Assembly (NCBI RefSeq): GCF_937996225.1
Contig: NZ_CALKTC010000084.1
Coordinates: 47,892-111,891 of the forward strand
DNA length: 64,000 nt
From: an uncultured Campylobacter sp.
GTDB taxonomy: Bacteria > Campylobacterota > Campylobacteria > Campylobacterales > Campylobacteraceae
Reading direction: 5' to 3'
Part shown: positions 25,560 through 34,790 of the stretch, piece by piece
Numbering within the stretch: position 1 is the first letter of the stretch
How the letters are laid out: each line of letters opens with the position of its first letter
Notes under the pieces: generated by a model
What the model saw: only the letters and a program-made list of their open reading frames with translations
The model's database searches: none
Told to the model about the DNA's origin: nothing
Position numbers and translations under genes: made by a program

Positions 25560-26650
25560 GTAAAGACGAAGTCTTAAATTTGCTTAAAAGCGTGATCTAT
25601 CCGGGCTTTTCTAAAAGCATCGTGGATTTTGGATTTGTAAAAGAGGTCGAGATCGGCGATAGAATTTTCGTAGGGATCGAAATCCCCAGCGCCAAGCCGG
25701 AGATCGCAGCAGAGCTCAGATCGGCGGTGCAAAAGGCGCTCGGCGCGGACGTAGAAATTTTAATCAAACAGCCCAAGATCGCCGAGGAAAAGAGCAACTC
25801 TCGCAGTGGCAAAAATATCGCGCCGCAGATCAAGCATTTCGTGATGATCAGCAGCGGCAAGGGCGGTGTAGGCAAGAGCACGACGACGCTAAATTTAGCT
25901 ATCAGCACGGCAAAGCTCGGCAAGAGAGTAGGGATTTTGGATGCCGATATCTACGGACCGAATCTGCCGCGAATGCTAGGCGAAGACAAAACGCAAGCAA
26001 GCGTCGTGGGGCAGAAGCTAAAGCCGATCTTAAGCCACGGCGTGGAGATGATGAGCATGGGCGTGCTGATGGAGGAGGGCGCGAGCCTTATCTGGCGTGG
26101 CTCTATGATAATGAAAGCGATCGAGCAGCTGCTAAAAGACGTGGCGTGGAGCGATCTGGACGTGCTGTTTTTGGATATGCCTCCGGGTACGGGCGATGCG
26201 CAGCTTACGCTCGCTCAGAGCGTGCCGGTGACGGCGGGCGTGTGCGTTACGACGCCGCAGACGGTCGCACTGGACGACAGCGCCCGCGGGCTTGATATGT
26301 TCGAAAAGCTCCACATCCCGATTGCAGGTCTTATCGAGAATATGAGCGGCTTCATCTGCCCCGATAACGGCAAAGAGTACGACATCTTCGGTCGCGGCGG
26401 CGCGCAAAAGCTGGCACAGCGATACAATACCGAAGTAATCGGCGAGATTCCGATCGAGATCGCTATCCGCGAGGGCGGCGACAGCGGTAAGCCGGTAAGC
26501 TTCTATGCGCCAGATTCTTTGAGCGCAAAGCGCTACGAGCAGGCCGCGCGCAAGCTGTGGGAAAAGATCGAGAAGATCGACCGCGAGGAGCTCGCGGATA
26601 ACTCCGCAATCCAGCCGGTGATGGACGGCAAGAGCGCCTGCTCGAATTAG
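25556..26650 (+). CDS. mrp: Mrp/ApbC iron-sulfur carrier ATPase
   Basis: A P-loop NTPase that carries and delivers [4Fe-4S] clusters. An N-terminal MIP18/DUF59-like domain (1-80) precedes the deviant Walker A SSGKGGVGKSTTTLNLA near residue 99; DADIYGPNLPRMLG and DMPPGTGDAQLTLAQ follow. The late cluster motif is unusual: ENMSGFICPDNGKEYDIF has CxxN where most ApbC/Mrp proteins have CxxC (codons TGC at 26357 and AAC at 26366). The gene overlaps thiC by ATGA, which fits supply of the ThiC cluster. Confidence 0.93.
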   Translation: MSKDEVLNLLKSVIYPGFSKSIVDFGFVKEVEIGDRIFVGIEIPSAKPEIAAELRSAVQKALGADVEILIKQPKIAEEKSNSRSGKNIAPQIKHFVMISSGKGGVGKSTTTLNLAISTAKLGKRVGILDADIYGPNLPRMLGEDKTQASVVGQKLKPILSHGVEMMSMGVLMEEGASLIWRGSMIMKAIEQLLKDVAWSDLDVLFLDMPPGTGDAQLTLAQSVPVTAGVCVTTPQTVALDDSARGLDMFEKLHIPIAGLIENMSGFICPDNGKEYDIFGRGGAQKLAQRYNTEVIGEIPIEIAIREGGDSGKPVSFYAPDSLSAKRYEQAARKLWEKIEKIDREELADNSAIQPVMDGKSACSN

Positions 26651-27475
26651 GGCTTTGGCGGGCACAGCGTCAAATTTCGCGCGGAATTTCTCTTGAATTT
26701 TGCAGATTGAAATTCAACGCGGAATTTCATAATTTGGAATTTTACGCCTAATTTCGCTGTAAATTTTATAATGCTCGCAAAATTTTGGTATGCAAATTCG
26801 CCATAGAATTTTGCCCGTAAATTTAGCGGGCAAAATTTCACGCGGGTTTCGCGGCGCGGAATTTCACGCTGAGTTTTGTAGCTCGAAATTCTGCGTTAAA
26901 ATTTCGCCACGAAATTTCGTAGTTTGAATTTTCGAGCTAAAATTTTACCAATCTCCGTTGTGTGAGGGTTCAGATAAAATTCTAAGCGCAGAATTTTACG
27001 GCGAAAATTAAATTCTAAACGCGCAATTCAGCGAGGTAAAATTTGCCGTAGAATTCCGCCTTGGAGTTTTAAATGTAAAATTTTAAGCATAAAGCTTTGC
27101 CGCAGAATTTTAAAATGTGAAATTTTATCGCTAAAGCTCTGTTTTAAAATTGTAAGATGGGGCTTTAATATAAATTTTAGGCTTGAAATTTATCGCGTCT
27201 AGCTTTTTAGCGGTAGCCACAGCATTGCGCTAGTTTAAAATTTTTATTTCGCCGGGCCTTATGGCGGTGGAGTTTATCTGCGAAAGCCTCTGTAGAGTTT
27301 ATTTGGGATGGAATTTTATCTGTAGTGATTGCGGAAGTAAATTTCTCGCGCAGCTGAAATTTAAGCAGCTGAAATTTAATTCGTATAGGCTGTGGAGCCA
27401 AGGCGGCAAAATCCCTAAGCCTAGGGCTTTTAGGTTTAGGGATTTTACTTTTATACGAAATAAGAAAGGTCGGTA
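26651..27475. other. Long spacer packed with GAATTT / AAATTTTA words
   Basis: About 825 bp. Between 26660 and 27180 GGAATTTCA, AAATTTTACG, AAATTTCG and GAATTTTA words recur roughly every 12-25 bases, often as palindromic GAAATTTC or AAATTT cores. No convincing gene. The last part holds the strong hairpin at 27408-27446 just before the next gene. Confidence 0.55.
27408..27446 (+). terminator. Strong hairpin upstream of 27476 gene
   Basis: AAAATCCCTAAGCCTA pairs with TAGGTTTAGGGATTTT (16 positions, one G-T) around a 7-base loop, followed by ACTTTTAT. It lies about 30 bp before the next start codon, so it is either a terminator shielding that gene or a leader structure acting on it. Confidence 0.5.
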
Positions 27476-28501
27476 ATGAGGTTTTTGATTATTTTGGTGC
27501 TTGCATTTGCGGCGTTCGCGCAAGAGAGCAATATGCAAAAATGGGCGAAAGAGATTACTGCGGACGCACAGATCCCGCAGGATAAGTTTTTGGCGTTTTA
27601 TCTGAATAAAGATGAGCCTAAGAAAGTGGTTTTCTCTGAAAACGTCGATCGCATCAGCGTCAATTACGAAGGAAATTCCTTCCATGAAATTCCATCTCCA
27701 AATCTTATGGCGTATTGGGTCGGCGAGTTTAATTTTGACGCCGATATCGAAAAGATGGTGCTAGGAGATTACGGCTGGTCTACGCTGGTAATCGCCGTGG
27801 ATGGCACGGACGTGCTAGGCGGAACATCTAGCAATCAAAAGCGCCCGCTTACGTATAAATTTAGCAAGGGCAAGCACAAAATAGAGGCGTGGTTTCTAAA
27901 CGACGCGCATTCCAGCGAGCTTTTCGTGGATTTTAAAGATGTAGAGCCATTTTATCGTCAAAAGGACGCCGTAGCCAAGATCCCTGCGGATAAGGACTAC
28001 GATCTGTGGCTCGGCGCGATCTACGAAAGCGCGCAGATGAATAATCGCGTCAAGCTAAATTTAGCCAAATCCGATAAGCCCATCGTGCTACTGCTTAGCT
28101 CATATCGCGCCGTGGAGTGGGAGATCTCAAATCCGCAAAAGAATGAAATTCTAGCCGTGTTAATTTACAACCCCATAAGTAGCGTCCGTGGCGTAAGCGG
28201 TGCGCTTTACGTCGAGGACTACAGATACACAGAGGCTGCGGATGGGCTTAAATGCGAGTGCATCTCCGGCAATGTCTTTCACTGCGACGGCAGCGAGATT
28301 TATGATATGAACGGGCGCGTAAACGGGATATTTGGCAGAGGCCTGGGGGCGTTTGCCGGCAAGCACGCCGTAAATTCCTTAGATCTGCCGGGGCTTGTTA
28401 TTACTCCGAAAATTTTAGACGAAAGCAAAGCTCGCCTGCTCTCTGTAGAAGCGGACCGCAAGAAATGCGAAAGCACGCCGATGGATGATGTGTTTAGATA
28501 G
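27476..28501 (+). CDS. Secreted hypothetical protein
   Basis: A 341-residue protein with a signal peptide (MRFLIILVLAFAAFA, likely cut before QES). The region at about 50-145 (YWVGEFNFDADIEK, STLVIAVDGTDVLGG, FSKGKHKIEAWFLN) has the rhythm of PA14/beta-sandwich modules in which a tag such as VDG-x-V is followed by a G-x-H-x-I/L strand; this is a weak resemblance only. Cysteines in LKCECISGNVFHCDGSE may bind or pair. AAAGG precedes the ATG. Followed by an AT-rich membrane-protein gene. Function unknown. Confidence 0.6.
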   Translation: MRFLIILVLAFAAFAQESNMQKWAKEITADAQIPQDKFLAFYLNKDEPKKVVFSENVDRISVNYEGNSFHEIPSPNLMAYWVGEFNFDADIEKMVLGDYGWSTLVIAVDGTDVLGGTSSNQKRPLTYKFSKGKHKIEAWFLNDAHSSELFVDFKDVEPFYRQKDAVAKIPADKDYDLWLGAIYESAQMNNRVKLNLAKSDKPIVLLLSSYRAVEWEISNPQKNEILAVLIYNPISSVRGVSGALYVEDYRYTEAADGLKCECISGNVFHCDGSEIYDMNGRVNGIFGRGLGAFAGKHAVNSLDLPGLVITPKILDESKARLLSVEADRKKCESTPMDDVFR

Positions 28502-28528
28502 GATGAAATTTAAAATTTGGAGGAAAAA

Positions 28529-29581
28529 ATGAGTAATAAAGATAAAAGCAAGATTGAGCCTTTAAGTACTTCTGAGAGCAATAAGTTAGAAGGTAAAACT
28601 GATTTAAAAAATGTTTCAGATAAAAGTGACTTAGTAGAAAAGAGAGTAATGCGAATGTTTAAAGTATGTTCTTTGATAACATCCATATTTGCAGTAATCG
28701 GTATTATTACATTTATTTTTTCGTATATGCGATATTACGGATTTTTTACATACGAAGTATTTAGTGCGAATCATATTTTGTTATTTGCTTTTTTTACATT
28801 ATTAATTTTTCTAACTATTTTAGCATTATACGGTTCGACTATAATGTATCTATATTATAGTTTAAGTAAAGATGAGTATAGCGAAATAAGTAAAAAATTC
28901 TTTGTGATATTGGCGACGCTCGTTTTTTTTGCAATGATGATAACTCTGTGCTACACTACAAATCAAGAAAATATTCTTATACGTTTTGTATATATAAGTA
29001 ACTGGATAGTAGGTATAATATTATTTATATCGTTAATAGCGTATCCTCGTATTCGTAAGTTTTATAATTATATAAAAGACAAAAATCTCTGTATTCGTAA
29101 GTTTTATAATTATATAAAAGATAAAAATCTCTTTAAAAAAGTATTAAGATGGTTATCAAAATTCATATTTGAACCTATATCTAAGATTGAAAAAGATGGG
29201 AGAATTTGGTTTATAGCTACTGTTTTTGGTCTTATTGTTGTAGGATATATGATGTTATTAATATCTTATCAAAATGTTTTTGTAAGTACCTATAGCGGTT
29301 TTTTAAAATTTTGTGGTTTGGCTGATGATAGTATCGAAATATATCTGAAAAATGAAAATAAATCCGTTCGCGGTAAGTTAATTTTCGATGACGGTAAATA
29401 CGCTTATGTGGAATTTAATCGCACGGATAGCAATTGCGGCGGTATCGGCGTCGCCTGCGAGCAAATAATAAGAAAGAAAGTCCCGAGCGAGGATGTGAGT
29501 ATTTTTGTTTCGCCGGAGCAACAGCAAGATAAGAAGTCCGCAGCAAAACTACAAGAAACCAAACAATCTAAAGCAAAATAA
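28529..29581 (+). CDS. AT-rich multi-pass membrane protein
   Basis: A 350-residue protein with five or so hydrophobic segments (near 50-70, 80-105, 120-140, 150-172, 215-238) and a C-terminal soluble part with NCGGIGVACEQII. The coding sequence is strikingly AT-rich up to about 29350, then returns to local composition for the last 75 codons. A 42-bp tandem duplication gives the repeated block IRKFYNYIKDKNL twice. The start is ATG 28529 with GGAGG upstream; the in-frame TTG at 28517 is inside that site. Composition and lack of recognisable homology point to horizontal origin. Function unknown. Confidence 0.65.
   Translation: MSNKDKSKIEPLSTSESNKLEGKTDLKNVSDKSDLVEKRVMRMFKVCSLITSIFAVIGIITFIFSYMRYYGFFTYEVFSANHILLFAFFTLLIFLTILALYGSTIMYLYYSLSKDEYSEISKKFFVILATLVFFAMMITLCYTTNQENILIRFVYISNWIVGIILFISLIAYPRIRKFYNYIKDKNLCIRKFYNYIKDKNLFKKVLRWLSKFIFEPISKIEKDGRIWFIATVFGLIVVGYMMLLISYQNVFVSTYSGFLKFCGLADDSIEIYLKNENKSVRGKLIFDDGKYAYVEFNRTDSNCGGIGVACEQIIRKKVPSEDVSIFVSPEQQQDKKSAAKLQETKQSKAK
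29051..29134 (+). repeat. 42-bp tandem duplication inside the AT-rich gene
   Basis: Two adjacent 42-bp units (29051-29092 and 29093-29134) starting ATTCGTAAGTTTTATAATTA differ at only three positions. Each encodes IRKFYNYIKDKNL plus one residue. The length keeps the frame, and the near identity implies a recent slip or copy event. Confidence 0.9.
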
Positions 29582-29698
29582 TCAAGAATTTAAAAACGCG
29601 TGTTTTCGCTTTTAAATTCCATTCATGCGCCTTTTCAAATCCCCTTTTAAATTAAATTTAGATATACTCCCGCGCAATTTTGCGATTAAGGATTAAAT

Positions 29699-30892
29699 AT
29701 GAAAGAGATTAAAAGCCTAAGCGAGCTTCAGGCTTTTGCGGATAAAGTTCGCGCCAAAAAGGGCTATCGCGATCCGATCATGTGGGCGGTCGGGCGCGTA
29801 TTTAAGGGGTGCGCAGAGGGGCACAAAAGCCTAAGCGTAAATTACGCGCACGTAAATTTTAAAGATGGGCTAACAAGCGCAGCAGTGCTAATTCATGCTC
29901 TAACCGAATGCGGCGAGGTCGTGGATTTTAGCGGTAGTGAGTGCGTCCTTCCGCTAACGTACAAAGCCCTAAAAAAGGCGATCGAGGCTTTAAAATTTCT
30001 ACAGCCAGACGCCAAAGAGGGCGCGCACAAAAATCTGCAGGTGCTGCTTGCGGTTAAAGAGGCGATGAAATCGGACGAGCACGCGAGCTTTTGCGCTAGT
30101 TTTATCTTTGAGGATGCCGCGCCAAAAAGCGTCGAGAGCGTCTATCTTAAGCTTTATGCGCTTTCACTAAATCTCTGCGAGCCGCGCACGCTCAATCTAG
30201 ACGGCGCATTTAGCGTGCTTCCGAATGTCGCATGGGACGAAAACGCTCGCCCAATCGAGCTTTGGTGGCTGCGTGAAAACGAAATCCATTTAAAAATGCA
30301 AGGCCGCTATCCGCGTATCATCAGCGTTGATAAATTTCCGCGCTACCTAAGCCACGTCGTACCGTCGCAAAACGTTCGGATTTTAGACGATGCGAAGGTG
30401 CGTTTGGGTGCGCATATCGCTGCGGGTACGACCGTGATGCCGGGTGCTGCGTATGTGAATTTCAACGCAGGCACGACCGGCAGCGTTATGATCGAGGGGC
30501 GCGTCAGCAGCTCGGTCGTCGTGGGCGAGGGCAGCGACATAGGCGGCGGCGCGTCGATTTTGGGCGTGCTAAGCGGCACCAATGGCAATGCTGTGAGCAT
30601 CGGCAAGCACTGCTTGCTGGGCGCAAACTCCGTAACGGGTATTCCGCTAGGCGACCGCTGCATCGTGGATGCCGGCATCGCGGTACTTGAGGGCACGAAG
30701 GTTTTTATCGCGCAAAAGGATCGCGAGGCGCTAGCAGCGCTAAATGCGGGCTTTGCATTTGATCGTGAAATTTATAAAGGGCTTGAGCTTGCCGGGCTTA
30801 GCGGACTGCACTTCCGTCAAAATAGTCAAAGCGGGCAGATTACGGCAAGCATTAGCAAGCGTGCGATCAAACTCAACGCGGAACTGCATTAA
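29699..30892 (+). CDS. dapD: Tetrahydrodipicolinate N-succinyltransferase
   Basis: DapD of the long epsilonproteobacterial type (397 residues). It makes N-succinyl-2-amino-6-oxopimelate in the diaminopimelate/lysine pathway. The C-terminal half is a left-handed beta-helix with hexapeptide repeats: VRLGAHIAAGTTVMPGAAYVN, then GSVMIEGRVSSSVVVGEGSDIGGG and GKHCLLGANSVTGIPLGDRC, each split by turns. AAGGA lies upstream of the ATG. It appears monocistronic between an AT-rich gene and a repeat-rich spacer. Confidence 0.92.
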   Translation: MKEIKSLSELQAFADKVRAKKGYRDPIMWAVGRVFKGCAEGHKSLSVNYAHVNFKDGLTSAAVLIHALTECGEVVDFSGSECVLPLTYKALKKAIEALKFLQPDAKEGAHKNLQVLLAVKEAMKSDEHASFCASFIFEDAAPKSVESVYLKLYALSLNLCEPRTLNLDGAFSVLPNVAWDENARPIELWWLRENEIHLKMQGRYPRIISVDKFPRYLSHVVPSQNVRILDDAKVRLGAHIAAGTTVMPGAAYVNFNAGTTGSVMIEGRVSSSVVVGEGSDIGGGASILGVLSGTNGNAVSIGKHCLLGANSVTGIPLGDRCIVDAGIAVLEGTKVFIAQKDREALAALNAGFAFDREIYKGLELAGLSGLHFRQNSQSGQITASISKRAIKLNAELH

Positions 30893-31252
30893 ATTTATAA
30901 ATTTAATGCGGGCGCAGATCGGCTGGAGCTTTTTTAAGCTGCGTTAAATCTATAACTTAAACGGCGAGTTTGAAAAAGATACGGACGATCTCGCCGCACG
31001 CCGCTTTGAGCGAGCGCATGCGATCCGCCACAAAATTTCCGCTCATAGAATTTTGCGCGGAATTTAAAGAATTTTTGCCGCGATTTGGAAAATTTATAGC
31101 GGTGATTTATGGAATTTACGCCGCTATTTTAACGTAAGTAATTTTGGCGGCTCGCGGATTTGCGCCGCGCAAATAGGTCTTTAAATTTCAAAAAATAGAT
31201 TGAATTTAAAATTTTAATATGATAGATTTCAAATAAAAATAAGGAGATGAAA
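30893..31252. other. Spacer downstream of dapD
   Basis: About 360 bp with several GGAATTTA / AAATTTT words and an AT-rich stretch at 31180-31240 that probably carries the promoter of the next gene. No gene seen. Confidence 0.5.
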
Positions 31253-31639
31253 ATGAAAAAATTTATACTCGTCCTGTTAGGCGTATTTATCTGTAGCGCG
31301 GCGTTTGCGGGAGATGCCGATGCCGAGCGCTGCAAGGCTTTGGCGGACGCCGTAAATGGGCGCAGTCACCCAGAGACTGAAGATATAAAGTTGGGTGCGG
31401 CTACGTGCGAAGGCGATAAATTTATAGTTTCCATGACCCTAAAAAACATAATTTGGGATAAAGTAGATCCTAAAATAAAGCAAAATTTTGAGAGAGTTTT
31501 GCGCGCCGATAGGCAAAAGGACGTTTGCGCGACGATGAAAGCGGGCGGTCTAAAACGCATAGGCGTGCGACAATTTCTGCAAAGCGGCGAAAAAATCGCC
31601 GATCTGACCTACACGCGCAGCGATTGCGGCTTAGAATAA
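31253..31639 (+). CDS. Small secreted hypothetical protein
   Basis: A 128-residue protein with a clear Sec signal peptide (KKFILVLLGVFICSAAFA, cut before GDA). The mature part has four cysteines (ERCKAL, ATCEGDK, DVCATM, SDCGLE), which could form two disulfides in the periplasm. I start at ATG 31253, 6 bp after AAGGAG; the ATG at 31247 is too close to it. No family recognised. It precedes the CDF transporter by 20 bp and may share its transcript. Confidence 0.65.
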   Translation: MKKFILVLLGVFICSAAFAGDADAERCKALADAVNGRSHPETEDIKLGAATCEGDKFIVSMTLKNIIWDKVDPKIKQNFERVLRADRQKDVCATMKAGGLKRIGVRQFLQSGEKIADLTYTRSDCGLE

Positions 31640-31659
31640 AATTTCAAAGGAAATAAATA

Positions 31660-32787
31660 ATGGAAGTGCCTCAAGCGGCGTATAGCAGAGATAAAATTAT
31701 CGTTCGCACCGGTGTGATCGGTATCATTTCAAATGTAGTTTTAGCAGCATTTAAGGGCGTCGTGGGACTGATTTCGGGCTCGATCGCGATCGTGCTTGAT
31801 GCCGTAAACAACCTAAGCGACGCACTTTCATCCGTCATTACGATCGTGGGCGTGCATCTTGCTAGCAAGCAGCCCGATCGCGCGCACCCCTTCGGGCACG
31901 GCAGGATCGAGTATCTAAGCGCGATCGTAATCGCCGTCATCATCCTCTACACCGGCGGCGTCTCGCTAGTAGAATCGATCAAAAAGATCATCCATCCGCA
32001 AGCGGCGAATTATAATGCGGTTTCGCTCGCCATCATCGCCGTGGCGGTCGCGGCGAAATTTAGCCTGGGGCTCTACACGCAAAAGACGGGCGAGCGCGTA
32101 AATTCCGACTCGCTCATTGCTAGCGGCGTTGACGCCAAATACGACGCGCTCGTATCGCTAGCCACCCTCGTAGCGGCTTTGATTTCGCTTATTTTCGGAC
32201 TGAGCTTGGAAGCGTATCTGGGCGCGATAATTTCGGCGCTTTTAATCAAAACGGCGTATGAAATTCTGCGCGATACGATCAGCAAGCTTTTGGGCTCGCG
32301 CCCGAGCTTGGAGCTTACGAATGAAATTTACGATGTCGTGCGCGGCTTTGAGGGCGTCATAGGCGCGTATGATCTGATGTTTCATGACTATGGGCCCGAT
32401 AAGATGGTCGGCAGCATCCACATCGAGGTCGCAAGCGACACCACCGCAGCGCAGATCGACGCTCTTACGCGCCGCATCCAAAACGCCGTTTTTGCGAAAT
32501 TTAATATCATCCTAGACACCGTAGGAATTTACGCGTTTAATAAAAATGATCCGCGCGCCGCCGAGATCTACGAGCATATCAAGCAGATGGCGCTTTCGCA
32601 CGAGTTCGTCTCGCAGATACATGGATTTTATCTCGACGAGAGCAAGCGCACGATCAGCTTCGACGTTATCGTCGATTTCGCAGCACCCGATATGGAGGCG
32701 ACGTTTCGCGCGGTCTGCAAGCAGGTGCGCGCGGCGTATCCGAACTACACGCTCATCATCACTCGCGATAGCGATTACAGCGGCTAA
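31660..32787 (+). CDS. Cation diffusion facilitator transporter
   Basis: A 375-residue CDF antiporter that exports divalent metals (zinc, iron, manganese or others) in exchange for protons. Six membrane helices are visible; the metal-site aspartates are in LDAVNNLSDALSS (helix 2) and ASGVDAKYDALVS (helix 5). The histidine loop HPFGHGRIEYLSA follows helix 2. The cytoplasmic C-terminal domain (about 215-375) is longer than usual for the family. AAAGGA precedes the ATG. Metal specificity cannot be told. Confidence 0.9.
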   Translation: MEVPQAAYSRDKIIVRTGVIGIISNVVLAAFKGVVGLISGSIAIVLDAVNNLSDALSSVITIVGVHLASKQPDRAHPFGHGRIEYLSAIVIAVIILYTGGVSLVESIKKIIHPQAANYNAVSLAIIAVAVAAKFSLGLYTQKTGERVNSDSLIASGVDAKYDALVSLATLVAALISLIFGLSLEAYLGAIISALLIKTAYEILRDTISKLLGSRPSLELTNEIYDVVRGFEGVIGAYDLMFHDYGPDKMVGSIHIEVASDTTAAQIDALTRRIQNAVFAKFNIILDTVGIYAFNKNDPRAAEIYEHIKQMALSHEFVSQIHGFYLDESKRTISFDVIVDFAAPDMEATFRAVCKQVRAAYPNYTLIITRDSDYSG

Positions 32788-33001
32788 AATTTAAATTGCT
32801 CTAGCTTTGGCGGTCTAAATTTAATCGTGCCCGCCCGCGCTCCTTCGGCGAAATTTCAGAATTTTAAGCTACAATAGGAGAAATTTATCGCGGCTCCGCG
32901 CGGCGCAAAAGCTGCAATAAACCGCGAGATGAAATTTACGCGCAAAACTTAGCAGAAGCCTACGCGCAAGGCAATGCAAATAGAAATTTAAAAGGAAAAA
33001 T

Positions 33002-34594
33002 ATGGTTGAAATCAAAGATCTAACGATGCGCTTCGGCAAACAGCTGCTTTTTGAAAACGTAAATTTAAGCCTCGATAAGGGCAGGCGCTACGGTCTCATC
33101 GGCGCAAACGGCGCGGGCAAATCGACGCTACTTAAAATTTTAAGCGGGCAGATCGAATCTAGCAGCGGCGAAATTTTGATTGAAAGCGGGCTTAAAATCG
33201 GCGTTTTGGGACAGGATCAATTCGCCTTTGAAAGCTTCAGCGTCAAAGACGCCGTACTCTACGGCAACAAGCGCCTTTATGACGCCGTGCGCGAAAAGAC
33301 GCAGCTTTACGAAGCGGGCGAGTTTAACGATGAGATAAACGAGCGCCTCGGCGAGCTTGAGATGATCTGTGCGGAGGAGGACCCCGCCTACGAATACGAA
33401 ACGCGGATCGAGAAAATTTTAAGCTCGCTGGGGATTAGCGACTTTGATAAAAAGATGAGCGAGATCGAGACGAGCGATAAATTTAAGGTTCTGCTCGCGC
33501 AGGTGCTCTTCCCGCGCCCCGACGTGCTGTTTTTGGACGAGCCGACCAATAACCTCGATATCGACGCCATTTCGTGGCTTGAGTTTGAGCTAAATCGCCA
33601 CGCCGGCACGCTCGTAGTCATCAGCCACGACCGCCACTTTTTAAACCGCGTCTGCACGGACATCCTCGACGTAGATTTTAGGCGGGTGCGCGAATTTAGC
33701 GGCAATTACGACGACTGGTTCATCGCATCCAATCTCATCGCCAAACAGGCGCAGTTTGAGCGCGAGAAAAAGCTCAAAGAAAAGGCGGAGCTTGAAAAAT
33801 TTATCGCTCGCTTCAGCGCCAACGCAAGCAAAGCGAAGCAGGCCACGAGCCGTCAAAAACAGCTCGACAAGCTCGATCTTAGCGAGCTTGCGACCTCTTC
33901 GCGCAGAGAGCCTAGCATTTTATTCAAGCCCGCGCGCGAGATCGGCAATGAAATTTTAGAGCTAAGCGGCGTGGATATGAGCTTCGGCGATATTCAGATT
34001 TTGAAAAATTTTAACCTCAAGCTCGCTCACGGCGATAAGATCGCGATTATCGGGCGAAACGGCGTGGGCAAAAGCACGCTTTGCAAGATCATCATGAGCG
34101 AGCTCGCGCCGCAGCGCGGCAAGGTGCACATGGGCGCCACGATCGAGCCCGGGTACTTTGCGCAGGATACGAATAATAAAATTTCAGGCGAGCTCAAGCT
34201 CTACGAATATCTGCAAAGCCCGCAAAATAGGGATCTGGATGAAATTCGCAAATGCCTTGGACGTATGCTTTTTAGCGGCGCGGAGCAGGAGAAAAGCGTA
34301 GGCAGCCTAAGCGGCGGCGAGAAACACCGCGTGATGCTAAGCAAGCTAATGCTGCAACGCCCAAACCTGCTAGTGCTCGACGAGCCCAACAACCACCTCG
34401 ATCTTGAGGCGATCATCGCGCTTGGCGAGGCGCTGTATAACTTCGCGGGCTGCGCGATCTGCGTGAGCCACGACCGTGAGCTCATCGACGCGTTTGCAAA
34501 TAGAATTTTGCATCTCAAAGGAGACGGCGAAATTGTCGATTTTAGGGGTACTTACGAGGAGTATCGCGAGAGCTTGGGGGCGAGCGATGATTGA
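33002..34594 (+). CDS. ABC-F ATPase, YbiT-like
   Basis: A 530-residue ABC-F protein with two nucleotide-binding domains and no membrane part; such proteins act on the ribosomal E site. Domain one has GANGAGKSTLLK, a degenerate signature (SDKFKVLLAQ) and LFLDEPTNNLD; domain two has GRNGVGKSTLC, SLSGGEKHRV and LVLDEPNNHLD. The linker between them (about 250-310) is charged and helical. Length matches E. coli YbiT. AAAAGGA precedes the ATG. It overlaps thiS by 8 bp, so it leads the thi cluster. Confidence 0.88.
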   Translation: MVEIKDLTMRFGKQLLFENVNLSLDKGRRYGLIGANGAGKSTLLKILSGQIESSSGEILIESGLKIGVLGQDQFAFESFSVKDAVLYGNKRLYDAVREKTQLYEAGEFNDEINERLGELEMICAEEDPAYEYETRIEKILSSLGISDFDKKMSEIETSDKFKVLLAQVLFPRPDVLFLDEPTNNLDIDAISWLEFELNRHAGTLVVISHDRHFLNRVCTDILDVDFRRVREFSGNYDDWFIASNLIAKQAQFEREKKLKEKAELEKFIARFSANASKAKQATSRQKQLDKLDLSELATSSRREPSILFKPAREIGNEILELSGVDMSFGDIQILKNFNLKLAHGDKIAIIGRNGVGKSTLCKIIMSELAPQRGKVHMGATIEPGYFAQDTNNKISGELKLYEYLQSPQNRDLDEIRKCLGRMLFSGAEQEKSVGSLSGGEKHRVMLSKLMLQRPNLLVLDEPNNHLDLEAIIALGEALYNFAGCAICVSHDRELIDAFANRILHLKGDGEIVDFRGTYEEYRESLGASDD

Positions 34595-34790
34595 GATCTG
34601 CGTAAACGGCGAGCCTCTGCAGCTGGCGCAGGATATGAGCGTGAGCGAGTTTTTGCGCTCGCGCGGACACGATCTGCGCTTCGTGGCGCTCGAGCGCGAC
34701 GGCGAAATTTTAAAAAAAGAGGCGTGGGAGCGCACGCAGATCTCAAGCGGCAAAAAATATGAGATCGTCGAGTTCGTAGGCGGCGGCTAA
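34587..34790 (+). CDS. thiS: Sulfur carrier protein ThiS
   Basis: A 67-residue ubiquitin-fold protein ending in GGG, whose C-terminal glycine is adenylated by ThiF and thiocarboxylated to donate sulfur for the thiazole of thiamine. N-terminal MIEICVNGEPLQL and the VALERDGEIL block are typical. I start at ATG 34587, inside the ABC-F end; the longer frame to 34476 is overlap. Order thiS-F-G-H-E is as in C. jejuni, but a 935-bp spacer follows it here. Confidence 0.9.
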   Translation: MIEICVNGEPLQLAQDMSVSEFLRSRGHDLRFVALERDGEILKKEAWERTQISSGKKYEIVEFVGGG

